The notes beneath the pieces are model-generated. The model did no database searches. It was given only the letters and a program-made list of their open reading frames with translations, and had not been told where the DNA came from. Made by a program: the position numbers and the translations under genes. DNA of 23,770 bases from Desulfobacteraceae bacterium UBA5852 (lineage in GTDB: Bacteria; Desulfobacterota; Desulfobacteria; Desulfobacterales; UBA5852). Positions 21,961-23,770 of the stretch are shown piece by piece; the first letter of the stretch is position 1; every line of letters begins with the position of its first letter. The stretch covers positions 1 through 23,770 of the forward strand of contig DJGG01000213.1 in NCBI GenBank assembly GCA_002432195.1, written 5' to 3'.

Positions 21961-23159
21961 CGGATCTCAGCCCGACCACACCCCTGACCGAACTGGAAGC
22001 GCGCCTGGAGGGGCTGCGCGCCCACCTGCGGACACGGCGCCTGGATGCCGCGCTGCTCATGCAGAACACCGACCTCTTCTACTTCGCCGGCACCATCCAG
22101 CAGGCCCACCTCTACGTGCCGGCCGAGGGCCCGCCCCTGCTGATGGTGCGCAAGAGCCACTCCCGGGCAAGGGCCGAGTCCCCCCTGCCCCATGTGCTGC
22201 CCCTGGGCAGCCCCCGGGAGATCGCCGGCCTGCTGGACCGCTTTGACCTCCCCAGGCCTTCCGCCCTGGGGATGGAGCTGGATGTCGTCCCGGCGGCCAA
22301 TTATCTGCGCTACGCGGAGCTCTTCCCCGGCCGCCTGGAGGACATCTCCCACGAAATCCGCCTCCTGCGGGCCATCAAATCCTCCCACGAGCTGGGCCTC
22401 ATGCGCCAGGCGGCGGCCTTTGCGGACCAGGTGGCGGCCGCCGCCCGGGACCTCATCCGGGAAGGCCAGACCGAGATCGAGCTGGCCGGCCTGGTGGAAG
22501 CCGTGGCCCGCCGCCTGGGCCACCAGGGCGTCGTGCGCATGCGGCTCTGGGGGGCCGAGCTCTTCTACGGCCACCTGCTGGCCGGCCCCCCCGCGGCGGT
22601 GCCCAGCTACCTGGCCTCCCCCACCGGGGGGGCGGGGGTCAGCCCCGCCGTGGCCCAGGGACCGGGCTTCGGCCGCCTGCGGCGCGGGGAACCCATCCTG
22701 ATGGACTACGTTTTCGCCTGGCAGGGCTACATCGCCGACCACACCCGCATCTTCGCCCTGGGCCGCCTGCCGGACGATCTCCTGCGGGCCCATGAGGCCA
22801 TGCTCACCGTGCAGGCCGAGATCGCCCGCGCCGCCCGTCCCGGGGTGCCGGCCGGCGACCTCTACTCCCTGGCCGTGGCCCGGGCGGCGGAGCTGGGCTA
22901 TGGGGAATGGTTCATGGGGGCCGACGAGGAGCGCATCCGCTTCATCGGCCACGGGGTGGGCTTGGAACTGGACGAGTACCCCTTCCTGGCCCAGGGCCAG
23001 ACGATGCCCCTGGCGGAAGGCATGACCATCGCCCTGGAACCCAAGCTGGTCATTCCGGGCCAGGGCGTGGTGGGCATCGAAAACACCCACGTGGTAACCG
23101 CCCGCGGGTTGGAGCGGCTCACGCGCTTCGATGACGCCGTGCAGATCGTGCCGGCCTGA
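21957..23159 (+). CDS. M24-family metallopeptidase (Xaa-Pro aminopeptidase-like)
   Basis: A 400-residue protein from GTG 21957, with AAGGAG nine bases upstream; the GTGA junction overlaps the helicase stop, so it is translationally coupled. Residues 1-135 are the creatinase N-terminal domain and 140-400 the pita-bread fold. All five metal ligands are present: Asp250 (ILMDYV), Asp261 (YIADHTR), His332 (IGHGVGLELDE), Glu361 (ALEPKLVIPG) and Glu375 (GIENTHVV), so a dinuclear Mn or Co active site is likely. It probably removes an N-terminal residue before proline or cleaves a small dipeptide in the cytoplasm. A functional link with the helicase is not obvious and may be only co-transcription. Confidence 0.95.
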   Translation: MTDLSPTTPLTELEARLEGLRAHLRTRRLDAALLMQNTDLFYFAGTIQQAHLYVPAEGPPLLMVRKSHSRARAESPLPHVLPLGSPREIAGLLDRFDLPRPSALGMELDVVPAANYLRYAELFPGRLEDISHEIRLLRAIKSSHELGLMRQAAAFADQVAAAARDLIREGQTEIELAGLVEAVARRLGHQGVVRMRLWGAELFYGHLLAGPPAAVPSYLASPTGGAGVSPAVAQGPGFGRLRRGEPILMDYVFAWQGYIADHTRIFALGRLPDDLLRAHEAMLTVQAEIARAARPGVPAGDLYSLAVARAAELGYGEWFMGADEERIRFIGHGVGLELDEYPFLAQGQTMPLAEGMTIALEPKLVIPGQGVVGIENTHVVTARGLERLTRFDDAVQIVPA

Positions 23160-23194
23160 CCTTGCCGGGCGGCGCCCCGCCGCGGATGGCCGGC

Positions 23195-23770
23195 TCAGGC
23201 GAAAGGCGGCGCGCTCATGAAGTGCAGGGGGTCGCCGCTGAAGGGGTGCCGCAGGTGCAGCTCCGTGGCGTGCAGCAGCAGCCGCGGGGCGGCCGCCCGG
23301 GCCGCCACGTGGGCATAGAAGGGATCCCCCAGGATGGGGTGGCCCAGGGCCTGCATGTGCACCCGCAGCTGGTGGGAACGGCCCGTCACGGGCGCCAGGC
23401 GCACCAGGGTGCTGCCGGCTTCCCGGTCCAGAACGGTGAAGTCGGTCACCGCCGGACGCCCCGCCTCCGGGTCCACCTTCTGGAGGGGCCGGCGGGGCCA
23501 GTCGCACCCCAGGGGCAGATCGACGCGTCCCCGGTCCTCGGCCACCCGTCCCCAGACCCGGGCGACATAGACCTTGGCCACCGTGCGCTCCCGGAACTGG
23601 CGTTTGAGGTCGCTTTCGGCCTTGCGGCGCAGGGCCAGGAGCATGAGGCCGGAGGTCCAGAGATCCAGGCGGTTCACCACCCGGCAGTGGGGGTGGGCGG
23701 CGAGAGCCCGGTGCCAGACGCTGTCCCGCAGCTCGGCCGGCCGGCCGGGGACCGACAGGAGCCCGCTGGG
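23195..23770 (-). CDS. RluA-family pseudouridine synthase, 5' part outside the window
   Basis: The minus-strand frame is open from the right edge to the stop at 23195; the first codons are missing. It reads PSGLLSVPGRPAELRDSVWHRAL, then VVNRLDLWTSGLMLLAL (catalytic Asp in RLD), TVAKVYVARVWG, AGSTLVRLAPVTGRSHQLRVHMQALGHPILGDPFYA and LLHATELHLRHPFSGDPLHF: the RluA-type motifs I to III in order. Most family members have His before RLD; here it is Asn (VNRLD), a tolerated but less common variant. The enzyme isomerises uridine in rRNA or tRNA; the subgroup (RluA versus RluC/TruC) is uncertain. It is convergent with the M24 gene, 35 bases away, with a weak GC hairpin between. Confidence 0.92.
   Translation of the reverse strand, partial: PSGLLSVPGRPAELRDSVWHRALAAHPHCRVVNRLDLWTSGLMLLALRRKAESDLKRQFRERTVAKVYVARVWGRVAEDRGRVDLPLGCDWPRRPLQKVDPEAGRPAVTDFTVLDREAGSTLVRLAPVTGRSHQLRVHMQALGHPILGDPFYAHVAARAAAPRLLLHATELHLRHPFSGDPLHFMSAPPFA

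Noticed and set aside
1..23770. CRISPR array, insertion sequence, prophage or toxin-antitoxin module
   Set aside because: No regularly spaced repeats, transposase, integrase or phage structural motifs were found on either strand.

Overview
This window is G+C-rich chromosomal DNA from what looks like an anaerobic, sulfate- or metal-reducer-like proteobacterial relative (Desulfobacterota / former Deltaproteobacteria is my best guess; the order cannot be told). The reasons are indirect: an oxygen-sensitive glycyl radical enzyme with its activase, a TRAP carboxylate transporter, a PA2778/PA2779 lipoprotein pair, an XPD-type helicase fused to a nuclease domain, and a PAS-rich hybrid histidine kinase. 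No rRNA, complete tRNA, insertion sequence, phage gene or CRISPR array was seen.

Layout. 1-2114 (minus): a compact four-gene run, carboxymuconolactone-decarboxylase-like protein > small TPR-like protein > lipase-like hydrolase > SAM methyltransferase (cut by the left edge). 2115-2746 holds no convincing gene. 2747-3295 (minus): an unrecognised exported protein, with GC-rich hairpins at its 5' end. 3588-6695 (minus): TRAP transporter dctQ-dctM-dctP, driven by a near-consensus sigma-70 promoter at 6833-6861. 7025-10192 (plus), divergent from it: glycyl radical activase and a glycyl radical enzyme of the trans-4-hydroxy-L-proline dehydratase (HypD) type, ended by an A+T-rich hairpin at 10195-10230. 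10234-11983 (minus): cutA > PA2779-like membrane protein > PA2778-like C39 peptidase/TPR lipoprotein. 12167-13444: an alpha/beta hydrolase and a MarR regulator, divergent around a perfect palindrome. 13501-14526 (minus): OmpA-type glycine-zipper lipoprotein followed by a small unknown. 14661-19222 (minus): quinone-oxidoreductase-like MDR, hybrid histidine kinase, GMP-reductase-like protein. 19534-23159 (plus): nuclease-helicase fusion translationally coupled to an M24 aminopeptidase-like protein. 23195-23770 (minus): RluA-type pseudouridine synthase cut by the right edge.

How the genes work together. The most coherent unit is the divergent TRAP transporter / glycyl radical pair at 3588-10192. 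Every substrate-binding residue I recall for Clostridioides difficile HypD is present in the enzyme at a constant offset of three, so dehydration of 4-hydroxyproline to pyrroline-5-carboxylate (or a close relative such as ring-opening hydroxyproline lyase chemistry) is the leading hypothesis. The TRAP binding protein resembles the 2-oxoacid (TakP) group, so its link to hydroxyproline is an inference. No pyrroline-5-carboxylate reductase or thiolase gene is in the window. The rest is mostly housekeeping or generic accessory genes in short operons. I do not see a wholly new multi-gene system; the items worth a second look are the HypD/TRAP unit, the hairpin and palindrome elements near promoters, and a tRNA-3'-end-like fragment at 19315-19337.
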